Shown here one piece after another: positions 20,895 to 52,564 of a stretch of DNA of 64,000 nucleotides (its first letter is position 1; each line of letters opens with the position of its first letter). A program made the translations under genes and the position numbers. The notes below the pieces were generated by a model that did not search any database, was not told where the DNA came from, and was given only the letters and a program-made list of their open reading frames with translations. The stretch spans positions 16,683,597 to 16,747,596 of the forward strand of contig CM039465.1 in assembly GCA_022414725.1 (NCBI GenBank), read 5' to 3'. The DNA is from Microglena sp. YARC (taxonomy: Eukaryota > Chlorophyta > Chlorophyceae > Chlamydomonadales > Chlamydomonadaceae).

Positions 20895-21188
20895 CGGGAC
20901 GTGGGAGATGGGAAGGGGGTGGTGGGGGCGCAGTGGAGGTAGAGATGGTTGTCAGGGGGGTGAGGGGGGTGTGCTGGACGACAGCTTGATGCTCAATGGA
21001 GCAGGATCAATCCGGATGCGCGGATGATATACCGCACAAGAGTGGTGTCCCAGCGGGGAGGTTCTTGTCGGGTGGAGAGCCTTACTCAATCCTTTCAATT
21101 GATTCACTCCGCGCGACAACAATCAAAATGCCCTTCAGCTCGGAATACCGTCGAGCAAGGACAATCTAAAGCGAATGGGGCCGTAACC

Positions 21189-21434
21189 TGTGAGTTTCCG
21201 GAGTATGTGCAGAGCACAGAGACGAGGGGAAGACGGTAAGGATAAGATCTTTACAGTTAGATAAGCATTCGATCAATGCGCTAGGAGAAAGTACTGGGAT
21301 GCCGTGGTACCTCATGGTACCGGCATCAGAGTCCGTGCCATAGCTGGCAGCGGCACAGCAGTACAGTGCAGCAGGGAGGAGTCCTGTGCACTCTAAGTCA
21401 CTCTAGGTGAGCCGGTAAAACCCGGTGAATAACA
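21189..21434 (-). repeat. 5' LTR of nested Copia
   Basis: 246 bp; followed on the minus strand by GGTTACGGCC, where the primer-binding site should be. I could not match it to a tRNA. Confidence 0.9.
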
Positions 21435-22498
21435 GTTTTTGAAGCGTCCTTTCCCTCGCTGTCCTGTTGAGCCTGATTTTGAGCTGTTAGTGAGCTTTGC
21501 AAGGTCCCTGCCTAAGATCAGGAACATTGATGACCAGCGCGCGTATGACGCTGGTCTGGCCGCTGAGTACTTTCTGGCGGTTCGTAAGTCCTGTGCTCCC
21601 CTGACTCCTGCTCCTGCTGCCTCTTCGGCCTCTCTTGGTGAGTCCTCTGTTGATCCTGCTCTGTTGGGATTCAGTGCACTGCCCCTACTCCGTCAGGAGT
21701 TCATGGTCCTGTCCATGATGCTCGCTCACATGACAGATGCCCTCGTGAAGGTGTATCAGGATTATGCGTCGCCTCGGGAGATCTTCTTAGATATCCGGAG
21801 GCGGCATTCTGATACGCTATCTGCCGGGGTTCCTCTGTTGGTGAATGAACTTCATGGTGCAGTCATGCGCCCTTATGAGCGCGTCGATGATTTCTTTCGC
21901 AGGGTTAGGGGTTACTGCTCTGATCTCCGCAGTGCTGGGTCTCCAGTTACTCTGCATTACGCCATGGGTATCATCATTGGTGGTATTCGGCTTGCGCGCT
22001 TCGATTCTTTGCGCATCAAGTATGGTATGATGCGTCACCTGGGGGTTCCTCTTGATTACTGGCCCTGTCTCACTGAGTATAGAACCATAGATATTTTGAA
22101 CAATGCTCTCCCCATTTCGGACTCCAGGCATCCTGGGTGGTCCCGGGACTCTCCCCAGGTTCCTGACTTCCTGCCAATGCTGCTTTCAAGCATGGGCAGG
22201 GATCTGGTGCTCAGGGTTCCGGTTCCGCCAAAGCAAGCGACACCTGGAGTGCACTTGGGGACCATGTCCCAACAAGCGGACCCACTCGGAGGACCACTGT
22301 TGGACGAAGTTTCCGCATCTGCGAAGGGGCAAGGATGGTGCACCGTGTAAAGCACCCGCGCCCGTCAACTTGGCCCTTCCAGCTACGCTGACCTCGAAGC
22401 AGTTGTCCTCCTTGCAGGCCCAGATTGATGGGTATGCTTTGTCCAAGAAGTAGGAGGTAAGCTCTGTCCTATTCTCTTGCCACACAAAGTTTTCCAAC

Positions 22499-25400
22499 GT
22501 GTGTAGCCCGAGCCTGTCTGAGGGTGTCTGGCATGTGGATTCTGGAGCTGGATTGTCTATCACAGGGGACCTGTCTTTGTTCACCGTGTATAATGCTTCT
22601 CTAGCTGGGCCAGCAGTTCGATTTGGTGATGGTGTGGTTCAACGGTCAGAGGGTAGTGGATCCATTGTGTTATGTAGTGATTGGTTACCAACACCAATCA
22701 CTATATCCAATGTTCTCTACATCCCTCACTGTCCGGTGAACCTCCTGTCAGTAAATGCTGTGGCTCATGCTCATCACTGCAAGATTTCTTTTGATAGTCA
22801 TAGCTGTACTGCCCCACAGGCCTCTTCTGTTCTCTGGTCTTTTCCTGCCTCAAGTGATGGTGTGTACAAGTTTACCTGCAGGCCTTGTACCACTCCCAGT
22901 GGGTGTTCCTTTGGTGCTGACCCTTATCCAGTTTTTGCACTTGATGTTGATGAGGATGGTGGAGTTGTTATCCCTGCTACCCCTGAATGGCTGTGGCATA
23001 GGCGGCTGGGTCACCCTGGCTATGACGCCATGCACAGGCTTGTCAGTGGTAATATGGTTAACAACTTACCCCTCACCATACAGCAAGTGAGGAAACTGGC
23101 TAAGATCCCTTGTGATGCTTGTCAGAAGGCTAAGGCAAAACGTATGCCTTTTCCTAAAGAAAGCAAGACAGAGATCCGTGCACCTCTGCAACGCCTGCAC
23201 TTAGATATCATGGGACCTGTTCATATTAGGGGCTTGCGTGGGGAGTTTTATATTCTGTGTCTCACAGACCAATTCTCTGGCTATGCTGAGGTATTGTCCT
23301 TGAGGTCCAGGGATGAAGCTCCCTTAGCAGTTCAGACTACCATCCTCAGATGGATGACTCAGCTACATGGGTTTGTCTTCAAATGTCTGAGGTCTGACAG
23401 GGCTAAGGAATTCTTGGTAAAGTGGTTCGAGGATTGGTTGAAATCGGTTGGTGCAATGCATGAGTTGTCGATGATGTACACTGCTCAGCAGAATGCTACT
23501 GTGGAGAGGTACAATGGGGTCTTACAGAATGTAGCTAGGAGTATCCACTTGGAGTCTCAGCTGCCTAAGTCTTTTTGGCCCTATGCCTTCCTAAGTGCTT
23601 GTTATCTTCGCAATCGGCTGCCCAATCAGGGAGACAAGACTCCTTATGAGCTGTTCTTTGGTGTGGTACCTGATGTGTCGTTGTTACGTGTGTTTGGTTG
23701 CCCTTGCTATGTCACCTTAGTCAATGGGAAGAAGCGTAACAAGCTTGACGAAAGGGCATTATCTGGTAGACTGGTTGGGTATTCCCTGGTGAGCAAGGGT
23801 TATTTTGTTTGGGTTCCGAAGTTGCGCCAGTAGAGAGTCGTGATGTACTCTTCTATGAACAGTTTAGCTATAACTGCATACCTGGGCTATCTCCTTATGA
23901 CGGGTCCCCGTATGTATCTCGCATCCCTGCTGCTATCAACAGTCACATGCTAGATTCTGCGGGAAATGCCTTAGCCCCTTTAGCAACCCCAATTGTTGAT
24001 CGCTGTCCTGGCCATGGGATGACTTTGCGTCCCAGGTCAGGGACTGATGATGCTGTATTGCGTGTGAAGGTAAAGGGCGGGCGGGATTCTAACGTTCCTT
24101 CAAGCATAGATTTACCTGAATCTCAGGGGGTCGCCAGGCCCTCCTCTGTGCCACGTTCCGTCGGTGAAGCTTTAGGATTTGACCGCTCCCAGGTCATAGT
24201 GGAGCCTCTGGTAGGTCCACTGTCTGATCACCTCAAGCCCCCGTCCACCTGTTCGGATGACTCGCTGGCTGTATTGATCCCACCCTGTCGTCCCTGGTGG
24301 TTAATACCGGACTAGGCTTCGCGATGATTTAGCCGTCACGGAAAGCGTGAGTGATGATCTGGAGTGGTGGTCTGGCTCTGATACTGCGTATGGCTGGGGC
24401 GTTCCGGTCGACCCAGGTTTCATTGAATTAGAGGCAAAGAATGCCGACCCTGTTCAACCAGGCAGTAGTGCTGCACTGGGGGTTTTACTGCCTGCTCCTC
24501 CTGTTACTGCTGATACTGCTGATACAAATGCTGCTCATGTGGGGGTTAACTGCTTTTACGTGGGAGCATATATCTCTACCTCTTCTGAACTGTCTTATAA
24601 AGCTGCTATGCACCCCTCTAACCCTGCCTGGTTACTGGCTATGAAGGATGAGATGGCGTCTTTGCATGCCCATGGCACATGGGCACTGACTCCTCAACCT
24701 CCTAAGCAGAGGGTCCTATCTGGCAGGTGGTTATTTGTGAAGAAGATGGGGGTTGATGGTTCTGTGCGCTTTAAGGCACGTTTTGTGGTACGAGGTTTTC
24801 TGCAACGGCCTGGGCTGGATTTTCATGATGTATATGCCCCCGTCTCTTCTAAGGCAGGGCTTAGGGTTCTCCTTGCTGCCATCACTCATAGAAAAATGTT
24901 TGTTCGGCAGCTGGATATCAAGACTGCATTTCTAAATGCAACCTTGGAACCTGGGCTTGACTTGTACTGCCACCAGCCTGAGGGTTTCAAGGTACTTGGT
25001 CCTAATGGTGTTCCCCTTGTGTGCAAACTGATCAAGTCTCTATATGGTTTGAAGCAGGCACCCAGGGCTTGGAGCATGGATGTCAAGCGGGTTTTGATTG
25101 CACATGGGTTTACTATGTGCAAGGCAGAACCAGCTCTGTATTTTAGAAGGGATTCTTTTGGTGGGTGGAGCTATGTCCTGACCTATGTTGATGATTTTGT
25201 CTGTGCTTTTGGTGATCTTGCTTTGTATGCATTGCTGATCAAGGCTATGGAGGCTGCTGGCTGGGAGGTCAAGGAGTTGGGTGTACCTGTCCAGTTACTC
25301 TCATTGGACATGCATGTTACACTTGACTCTGATGGCAGGTGTGTTCAGATCAACCTCTCCCAGCACTCCTACATTGTTGATCTGGTGGAGCAGTTTGGTC

Positions 25401-26155
25401 TCACAGATGCAGCCAAGCCCAAGTTCTCTGCCCCCATGGCCAAGTGCACTGTCACTGACCCCCCTGGAGACCCCCTGCCCTCTAATAGCCAGTACCTCTC
25501 TCTTGTAGGTGCTTTGCTATACCTGGCTACCTGCACCAGGCCTGATATTTCTTTTGCTGTAAGCTACCTGTCCAGGTTTTCTGCTCACCCTACTGTCCCC
25601 CTCTGGGGGGCGGCCAAGCGCTTGCTCTTGTATTTGAGGACTCATTCCCACCTGGGCCTCACTTACACCCACAGCCCTGAGTTCTCTTTTACTGTCTTTA
25701 GTGACTCATCCTTTGCTGATGATGGGTCTGACAGGAGGTCTCAGACTGGCTATGCTGTGCTTGCTGCCGGGTGCCTAGTGAACTGGATGAGCAAAAGGCA
25801 ACCTACTGTTGCCATTAGCTCTAGTGAGGCTGAGTATCAGGCCCTGGCTCAGACTGCCAGGGAGGTGCAATGATTAAAGAAGTTGAGGGCTGATCTGGGT
25901 TTGCCATGTACCACTGTCACCATTCAGGGTGACAACCTAGGGTCTCTGAGTTGGGCCAATGACTGGCAGCTGATTCCTCGCAGCAAACACATTGATGTGA
26001 TTCATCACTATATCAAGGAGTTGGTGGAGGATGGCAGACTGGCAGTTGCCTATGTTTACACTAAGGACAACTGTGCTGACCCCTTCACCAAGCCCCTTGA
26101 TCCTGCTGTGTTCTGGCGGTTTATCCGCATGCACGGAATGACCGCTTCCCCTTAG
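22499..26155 (+). pseudogene. Outer Copia pol (protease, integrase, reverse transcriptase, RNase H), broken
   Basis: The protease motif is VDSGAG near 22535. The integrase has WHRRLGHPG with a Cys-x2-Cys zinc site (CDACQK) and the three catalytic acids in LDIMG, RSDRAKEF and ATVERYN. The reverse transcriptase runs from about 24600 (NPAWLLAMKDEM) through the catalytic YVDDF near 25190. RNase H has FSDSSFADD and SSSEAEYQAL. Breaks are a frame change near 23810-23833, a stop at 24313-24315 with another frame change, and an in-frame TGA at 25871-25873. The polyprotein would copy and integrate the element. Confidence 0.9.
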
Positions 26156-26470
26156 AGTAATTTTTTTTCTTCTGGTTACATCTGTCTCTTTGGTTATCAT
26201 TGTTTGGCATTAGGTTCCTATTCCCGGATCGGGTTTTCTATACCGTTGTTACCCAACTTTGATATTCGGTTTGTCATATTTTTCTAGCTTGGCAAAAATT
26301 TGTTTTTGCCTAGTTTCATTCCTTCCTCTAACCCTTTGGGTTTCATTTGAAGTTCTCCCGGATTTCGGAGTTCTTTGATTTTTTTTTTTAATTCTGTTAC
26401 ATATAGTTCTATGACACCTGTACCATAGGTGGAGAAGTAGTATTGTATGTCACCTGCGTCATAGGTGGAG

Positions 26471-26842
26471 TATCAGCATCAATTGCGGTTCACTCAATCG
26501 TTTTATGACTTAGTGACTACTTATGTACTTCCTTAGAACTATCGGTACAGACAGTAACTGTCTGTACTGTGTCAGCTTCCCGTAGACTGTGTCATCCTTC
26601 ATGACACAGTGACAGCTTCCTGTAGACTGCTCACCGGTTCCCCTGACACAAGCTGTATTGCCTGCGCCAGGCTTAAGATTCCTGGCTTAGGTTCTAGGCT
26701 TAGGTTCCAGGCTTCCGCCCCTTCCACCGCTGGTGTCTTTTGGTTCGCCTGTCCTTGTAAAGTTATTCTCCTCTCCGTGTATAGATTGGCGCGTCTGACC
26801 GCTGCAAGCATCTGTCCACTCTCTGAAGTGTTTAAGCTGATA
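26471..26842 (+). repeat. 3' LTR of outer Copia
   Basis: 372 bp, preceded by a short purine stretch (AGGTGGAG) that may be the polypurine tract, and followed by the target duplication CTTCC. Confidence 0.93.
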
Positions 26843-26847
26843 CTTCC

Positions 26848-28132
26848 ATACTAGCATCTGAGCCCGTCGTCCCGACGGGAGGACCACCCCCGTGGCCACG
26901 TCAGCGACAGGTGTCGGAAAATCGAGATCCGAGAATCGCTGCCGCCTGGGCGACAGGTCAGCAAAATATGAAACCAAAGACCCAACTGCCTGCAGGCATG
27001 CCTGGGCCAAAATGGGTAGCATCTGAGCCCGTCGTCCCGACGGGATGACCACCCCCGTGGCCACGTCAGCGACAGGTATCGAAAAAAATCGAGATCCGAA
27101 ACTTGAAACCACTGCCCCTGGCCACGTCAGCGAAAGGCAGTCAGCGAGCGGGCAAGAGTGCGTGAGAGCGCAGGAGAAGGAGAAGGGAATGCTGCGACGG
27201 GGGGAGCTGCATGCGAATTTATTAACAGTGGCAGCGAAAATTGTGGGAAAGAGTTTGGGCAGATAGACAAAGAGAGGCTACACCGTTGAATATAGAGGGA
27301 CTTAGGCAGCGAGCACCGAAAATAGCTGAAGTGCGAAGGAAAATTCGCGTATCAGAACGGCTAGGCTCAGGAAATGCAGTGCAAAGCAGCGCACCAAGCC
27401 GGGTAACCTCGGACGGGTGCGGGTGAAGGTGGGTGGTCGGCAGCAGACAGGCAATCGTTCCTGTGGCTGCGCCGAGAAATCGAGATCCCAGACTGGCTGC
27501 CACCTGGGCGACAGGTCGGCAAGATATGGAACCAAAACCCCAAGCGGCTGGGCCAAAAGGCGCCGACCACGCGCCGGGCACGCGCTAAAACTCGGACGCT
27601 CTTACTACGCTCTACTTAATATATACTGATGATGATGACTAGCATCTGAGCCCGTCGTCCCGACGGGCGGACCACCCCCGTGGCCACGTCAGCGACAGGT
27701 GGCGAAAAATCGAGATCCGAAACCACTGAAACCAAAAGCCCAACTGCCTGGGCCCAAAGGGCTAAACCATATCACGGCCATGCTACTTCATATATTAAGA
27801 CTAGCATCTGAGCCCGTCGTCCCGACGGGCGGACCACCCCCGTGGCCACGTCAGCGACAGGTGTCGAAAAATCGAGATCCGAAACCACTGAAACCAAAAG
27901 CCCAACTGCCTGGGCCAAAAAGGCTAAACCATATCACGGCCATGCTACTTTATATAATTAGATAAGACTAGCATCTGAGCCCGTCGTACCGACGGGCGGA
28001 CCACCCCCGTGGCCACGTCAGCGACAGGTCACGAAAAATCGAGATCCGAAACCACTGAAACCAAAAGCCCAACTGCCTGGGCCAAAAGGGCTAAACCATA
28101 TCACGGCCATGCTACTTTATATAATAAGATTG
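26848..28132. repeat. Tandem ~160-bp repeat with CATCTGAGCCCGTCGT core
   Basis: Five copies start near 26852, 27016, 27640, 27809 and 27967. Each has a CCCGTCGTCCCGACGGG hairpin, CCACCCCCGTGGCCACGTCA, AATCGAGATCCGAAACC and, in later copies, a tail of ATATCACGGCCATGCTACTT. The second copy carries about 450 bp of extra sequence (27110-27600). It is non-coding. Confidence 0.8.
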
Positions 28133-28156
28133 ATAGCCTGTTGCAGAGGAGCAGAG

Positions 28157-28340
28157 CTTTCCTTCTCAGGTGCGAGCACCAGCTTCTAGGTAGCTCCCCT
28201 ACCTGGCTATTCAGTCAACCCCAGGGCTGGCCAGTGCATCTAGAAGCCGGCATAATCAGTTTTCTAGCACTGCTGAAATCTGTGGGCTTTGTCCAATGGC
28301 AGGCTGAGGGAGCAACCTAGAGGCTGCTCGTGGCAGAAAA
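28157..28340. mobile_element. MITE family A, copy 3
   Basis: The left end TCTCAGGTGCGAGCACCAGC and right end GGCTGCTCGTGGCAGAAA are imperfect inverted repeats matching the other family members. It abuts the tandem repeat. Confidence 0.6.
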
Positions 28341-31154
28341 TAAAGGCACCGCAGACGAGTAGGAGTAGCGGCAGAGAGGATACGGTACAAAGGATGCTAA
28401 TACACCTGCTATTACGGTACATTTATTTAACATCTTTGCGTTTCTTGTTGGAGTTTCATGTTTGTGATTTAGGTCTGTGTTTTATGTTTATGCCCGTGCC
28501 CCAATTTGGTGCTTCAAGATTGTTCCAGCAATCATGTTTCATATTTCTCAGATGCTCATTCTTCATGGTTGTGAATCATGGTAGCGCTAAATACGTGTTT
28601 CATCACGTGCATGTTTCATATACATGGTGTTTGATAATCTGAATGTATGTACTAGTAGGCACTCGGGGAAATGGTCGAAATGCGGAACACGTGCGAAAGG
28701 TCTGTTTTGATGCGGGCAGGATGCGATGTGCCGCAATGCGATATTCGTGGCCGTTGGCCACCCACCCCCCACTACTCCCACCCACCCTAGTCTGGTCTGG
28801 CATGCAGAACTGGGAACGCCCTAATATGTATCCCCCCCCCCCCCCCCCCCTATTTTCCCCTTACTCACATACACACAGCCATAATATTTCCCCCTTTGTT
28901 GTGGTGCCTGCAAGCTGAAGGGAGTATGTCATGGGCACAAACCCATGCGACTGAGTTCTGCACTGTTCAGGGTAGGACAATGGCCTTCCTGGAATTTATT
29001 GCAATACCGCACTTTTGTTTTTACCCCTGCGGTGCACTTCAAGGGGCATTTTGGGAAACCGCATCTTTCTTGATTTCAAAATATGTGTGGTGATACCCAG
29101 GTGATAGCGCACTTTTATTTTTACCCCTGCGGCGCACTTTGGGGGGCATTCTGGGGGATGTTTTTACAAAATTCCAAATTTGGGTGTTGCGATATACGGT
29201 ATATGGCATAAAGCACATTGAAATCATCACAGGTTGCATTGTTTTTTACAAGGAAAGGGCGCATCTTATAAAAATCAGCCGCATATGTTATTCTAGAGCT
29301 TCAGTATCGGGGACTTGGAGCTTAGAGTTGGCTGAAAAACCTGTAACAATCCAATGTTATTCTATTTAGATCTCACTCAACTGTAAAACCCGTGTGCCTT
29401 ATAGCGGCCTATATAGCTGAACAACTGGGTCACCTGTATGTAGTCAGCTTGGGATAAGTCTAGTAGTTTGCTTCTTGCCTTGCCTTTGTATTTGCCCTGC
29501 CCATTTCTGATTGGGCCAGTAGGCCACAAAATGCATTCGACTTTGATCAACTTAACTAGATCTCACTAAACTGGGAAAAACATGTCCCTACCAACGTTCC
29601 CAATCCAAATATAGCTGAACACCTGGGTAACCTACATGTTACCGGTATTAGCTTGGGAATAGTCAGATGGAATTAGTAGTTGGCTTACAAATTTCAAGAG
29701 TGCTACACTACGTGGCATGGGATCTTACTTGCAGCTGATAAAGGATGGAAAAAAAAATTAATATCTGGTCAAGGTCAAGGTGCTGGGCTGCTGGCCCATG
29801 GGCCCACTGAGTAACCCGGTAAGCTATACAGCTACTAAGCTGAGTCACATATCGCAAATCCAGATAAAGATAACGGATTCCTTGTGGTCTTCCGCAACTT
29901 TTTCTCAAAACTGGTCGGTGCATACCGCAAGGGACTTGACAGAAAGTTTGGGGCGAACCGACGGTGGGATTTTTGGGCTGCGGTATACCGACCTGAAAAA
30001 TGGCAATACCGCAATTCCTTACCCTTCATGTGTTAGTGTGTGTAGTTTCGTACCACACCCACAACTTTTAAATGCTTTTGTTTATTTCGGTTTCACTGTT
30101 GTTTGCAATTTTAACCCACAGTTACTCAGCCCGCAGACGATATCCTACTAATATACATCGGGTTTGATAAGTTATAGCTAGACAACTAAGGTTTCAAATT
30201 ATAACATCTAACTAATTGTAAAACTAAGAAAGACTAAGAAAACAGTCAAAATCAGGAAAATTTAAAAACGCTGAATTTGAGGATTCGAGGAATCGAGCAT
30301 CGCCATATAAGGGTTTAGGGTTTAGTAAAACCTGAACCCTGATCAGCAGCCTCAAAAATGATTGCCTACATGAACACAAACGACAAATTGCTGCTGGCGT
30401 TTTTTCGCTGAAAATCGTCCATTACCACAGTTCTTGGTCTTCAAAGAATGTGGTCACTTGCTTCCCCATACCGTATACGACAGTTGGTTACAATCTGTGA
30501 TTCGGTTATTCACATAATTAAATCTGGAACCCACATTCCTCGGATGAATATTGAACACCCTAGCTTGTTGATGGATACCAGTTCTTCTGACCCCCATACC
30601 ATGATGGTAACAACTGCACTCATTTTGCGACCTGCAAGCAACCTGCCCTGGCGCCCTCCAATTTGGAGCCAATATGAAGCCACTCCACTTGCATTGGCAC
30701 AAGCCCCGCTGAGGTGTGCACATGTGCAGGCCCGAGTCATCGTACGAACCCAACGAACCTTGATCAGAGGGATTTCGATATACCAAGTCACCGGATACGT
30801 TTCTATACCGCTACAAGGAGGTTCCTCTTCGGCGACAAGGAAGCACGATATATGGAGCGGGCTGTCTGATGTAAGCACTCGGAATTGCTGACATCTTTGA
30901 CTGTACTTCGTACTTCGACGATTCTCGTTTTCTTTTCACTCAGTTCGGGTCGTTGCAGCGAATAATCTTTTAGCGCTGTATCTAGATTTCTGGACAGATA
31001 ACCAGACACTAGCTCTTCAGTTCTTATCCACGTTGGAACCGAAGGGATATCCGAACAAGTTCTGGATCGAATTTCGATTTTTGCCCGACTCCTCATTTCC
31101 ATCCTGGCTTTGATCTGAGCACGAATAACGCGTTACTTATAGCCTACTGGCAGT
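28341..31154. other. Intergenic region upstream of katanin
   Basis: No supportable gene. It contains an 18-20 base poly-C run near 28832, a duplicated GCACTTTT(A/G)TTTTTACCCC segment near 29010 and 29110, and a short GGGTTTAGGGTTTAG telomere-type stretch near 30310. Promoter elements for katanin are not evident. Confidence 0.5.
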
Positions 31155-51152
<19,998 letters not shown>

Positions 51153-51189
51153 TGAGACTTGCCGTCATGCAACAATCGGGTGAAGCCCC

Positions 51190-51440
51190 CCATATGCAAT
51201 GCCGTCCCTGCAGACAGAAAGAGGCACGTGGATTGGGAGAAGGGCTTCAGCAGGGCATAGGAACATTTAAGTGCTTAAGGGTGGGGTGGGGGGAGGTAGG
51301 GGGGTAAGTAGGTAGGTGATGGGGGGGGGGGGGGGGGGGGGGGGGGGGGTAGTGTGGGTGAGGGGGGGGGGGGACTGCACTCAGACATTAAGTGGCACTT
51401 GGATTGGGAGAAGGACTTTGGAAGCACTTAGGACTTTATC
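51190..51440 (+). repeat. Two partial copies of katanin exon 10 beyond the stop codon
   Basis: 51208-51250 and 51377-51432 repeat CACGTGGATTGGGAGAAG from the end of exon 10; the second also keeps GGAAGCACTTAG, the stop codon region. A poly-G run of about 30 bases lies at 51320-51350. Confidence 0.88.
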
Positions 51441-51661
51441 ATGTAACTGCTTTTGGAAGTACATCTGAAATTATAGTTGCTGATGGCAGCACTACTGGAC
51501 TTATTTGTATGTTACAGTCCAGGGGTAGGCCAAATAGGCTAAAGGGACTTGCCCAACCTAGATAGGAAGGGCTACAGAGAAAAGGCATACATAAAAGGGA
51601 CTTGTAGTTGCTTTTCTTTACTGTGGACCATTTTCGACCCAAGTTGGTTTGAGATCACTGT

Positions 51662-51848
51662 TTCATTTGTTGGCTACACAGGGCAGCTTCCAGCCAGCTC
51701 CAACAGCCAGCCACTGGGTCGAGCCCAAAGCTTTCAGTTGCATTGAAATGCCAGTAAGGTCGAGTTCCAGACGCACTAGCTAGCTTCAGGTTTGTCCCAA
51801 GGACGGGGTAAAGGAGCTGCCTAGAAGCTGCTACTCGTAGCTCAAAAA
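51662..51848 (+). mobile_element. MITE family A, copy 5
   Basis: Inverted ends GGCTACACAGGGCAGCTTCC and AGAAGCTGCTACTCGTAGC, with the interior in the orientation opposite to the copy at 41688. 51849-52250 shows no gene. Confidence 0.75.
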
Positions 51849-52250
51849 TAGAGCAGTATTTGAGTTGGTTTAGTTACATGGTCTGCTTGAACTTGAACTT
51901 GGTTACATAGCTTCAGCAAGCACTTTGCCTGCTTACCGTCTTCTTCTTCGTCGCCGGCAGTAAAAACATTCATTACCAGGAAAATGTAAACGCGAACAAA
52001 TCACTTTTCCCCTTCATTATAATTGTAACAAGGTTCTATACGCCAGGTTTGGCGCCTAGCCATGTGCACATTGCAGCCAACAATTACCCCCCGTGCGAGA
52101 ACCAAGATCAAGTTCTAGGGTTCTTGCGCGGCTGGTGTGTGCTGAGGCAAGACAGAAAGGGTGGAGTAGATTACGTGGAGCAGGGTTGTTCAGGACGCTG
52201 CGTCGTGTGTCGTAGACGCAACGTTTGAGGGTCCGTTGCGTCCTGAGATC

Positions 52251-52564
52251 TGCATCTGACCACACGTACCATCCCGGAGTCAGCCTTGAGTGATGGATGG
52301 TATCTGACTTCTGCTTTACCTGCTTGGCTACCCCTGAACTGGACTGTACATTAACGACCAGTATGCCCAGGTGTCCTACCCGGATACTCGCCAGTTTGCC
52401 CCCCCCCATACATAGACTTACATCTGGAGCATGCATCCGCCGTCACATGAGGCAGACGCCTAGACTGAGTGATTTGTGTAAAACTTGGATAAACAGATTT
52501 ATCGTTGGTGTTTCCAGCTTCACGTCCGAACCAGTACCTTGTGATGCCTCTATCAGCACTGCAT
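52251..52564 (-). pseudogene. AA15 LPMO exon 3 and flanking intron, dispersed pseudogene copy
   Basis: This ~314-bp block is about 95% identical to 59413-59737, which holds exon 3 of the LPMO gene, in the same orientation. It lacks ten bases within the LPQGVTCDGG segment, so the frame is broken. Where the gene copy has a TAG, this copy has CAG. No other exon of the gene is nearby, so it is an isolated fragment. Confidence 0.8.

Larger units (their letters stand above)
16346..21434 (-). mobile_element. Nested Copia-type LTR retrotransposon
   Basis: 246-bp LTRs at 16346-16591 and 21189-21434 differ at one base and have TG...CA ends in plus orientation (TGTGAGTTT...GAATAACA). The target duplication GTTTT is at 16341-16345 and 21435-21439. 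A polypurine tract (GGGGGGGA on the minus strand) abuts the left LTR, so the element runs right to left. The single LTR difference makes it younger than the host element. Confidence 0.95.
15243..22453 (+). pseudogene. Outer Copia gag, split by nested element and frameshifted
   Basis: The 5' part (15243-16345) starts with an ATG 43 bases after the LTR. It has an acidic run of Glu/Asp, changes frame near 15770-15800 and again near 16100, and is cut by the nested insertion. The 3' part (21440-22453) contains a Gag-like helical region (DDFFRRVRGYCSDLR). Near 22230-22300, in another frame, lies a possible zinc knuckle with Cys-x4-Cys-x5-His-x4-Cys spacing. Gag would form the virus-like particle. 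The frame changes mean no intact Gag is made. Confidence 0.75.
14829..26842 (+). mobile_element. Outer Copia-type LTR retrotransposon, interrupted by a nested element
   Basis: Two 372-bp LTRs (14829-15200 and 26471-26842) differ at four positions and begin TATCAGC and end GCTGATA, a perfect 7-bp inverted end. The 5-bp target duplication CTTCC flanks them (14824-14828 and 26843-26847). The order protease, integrase, reverse transcriptase, RNase H identifies Copia. TA...TA ends instead of TG...CA are a known rare class. A minus-strand element at 16346-21434 splits gag. Frameshifts and a TGA make this copy non-autonomous. Confidence 0.95.
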
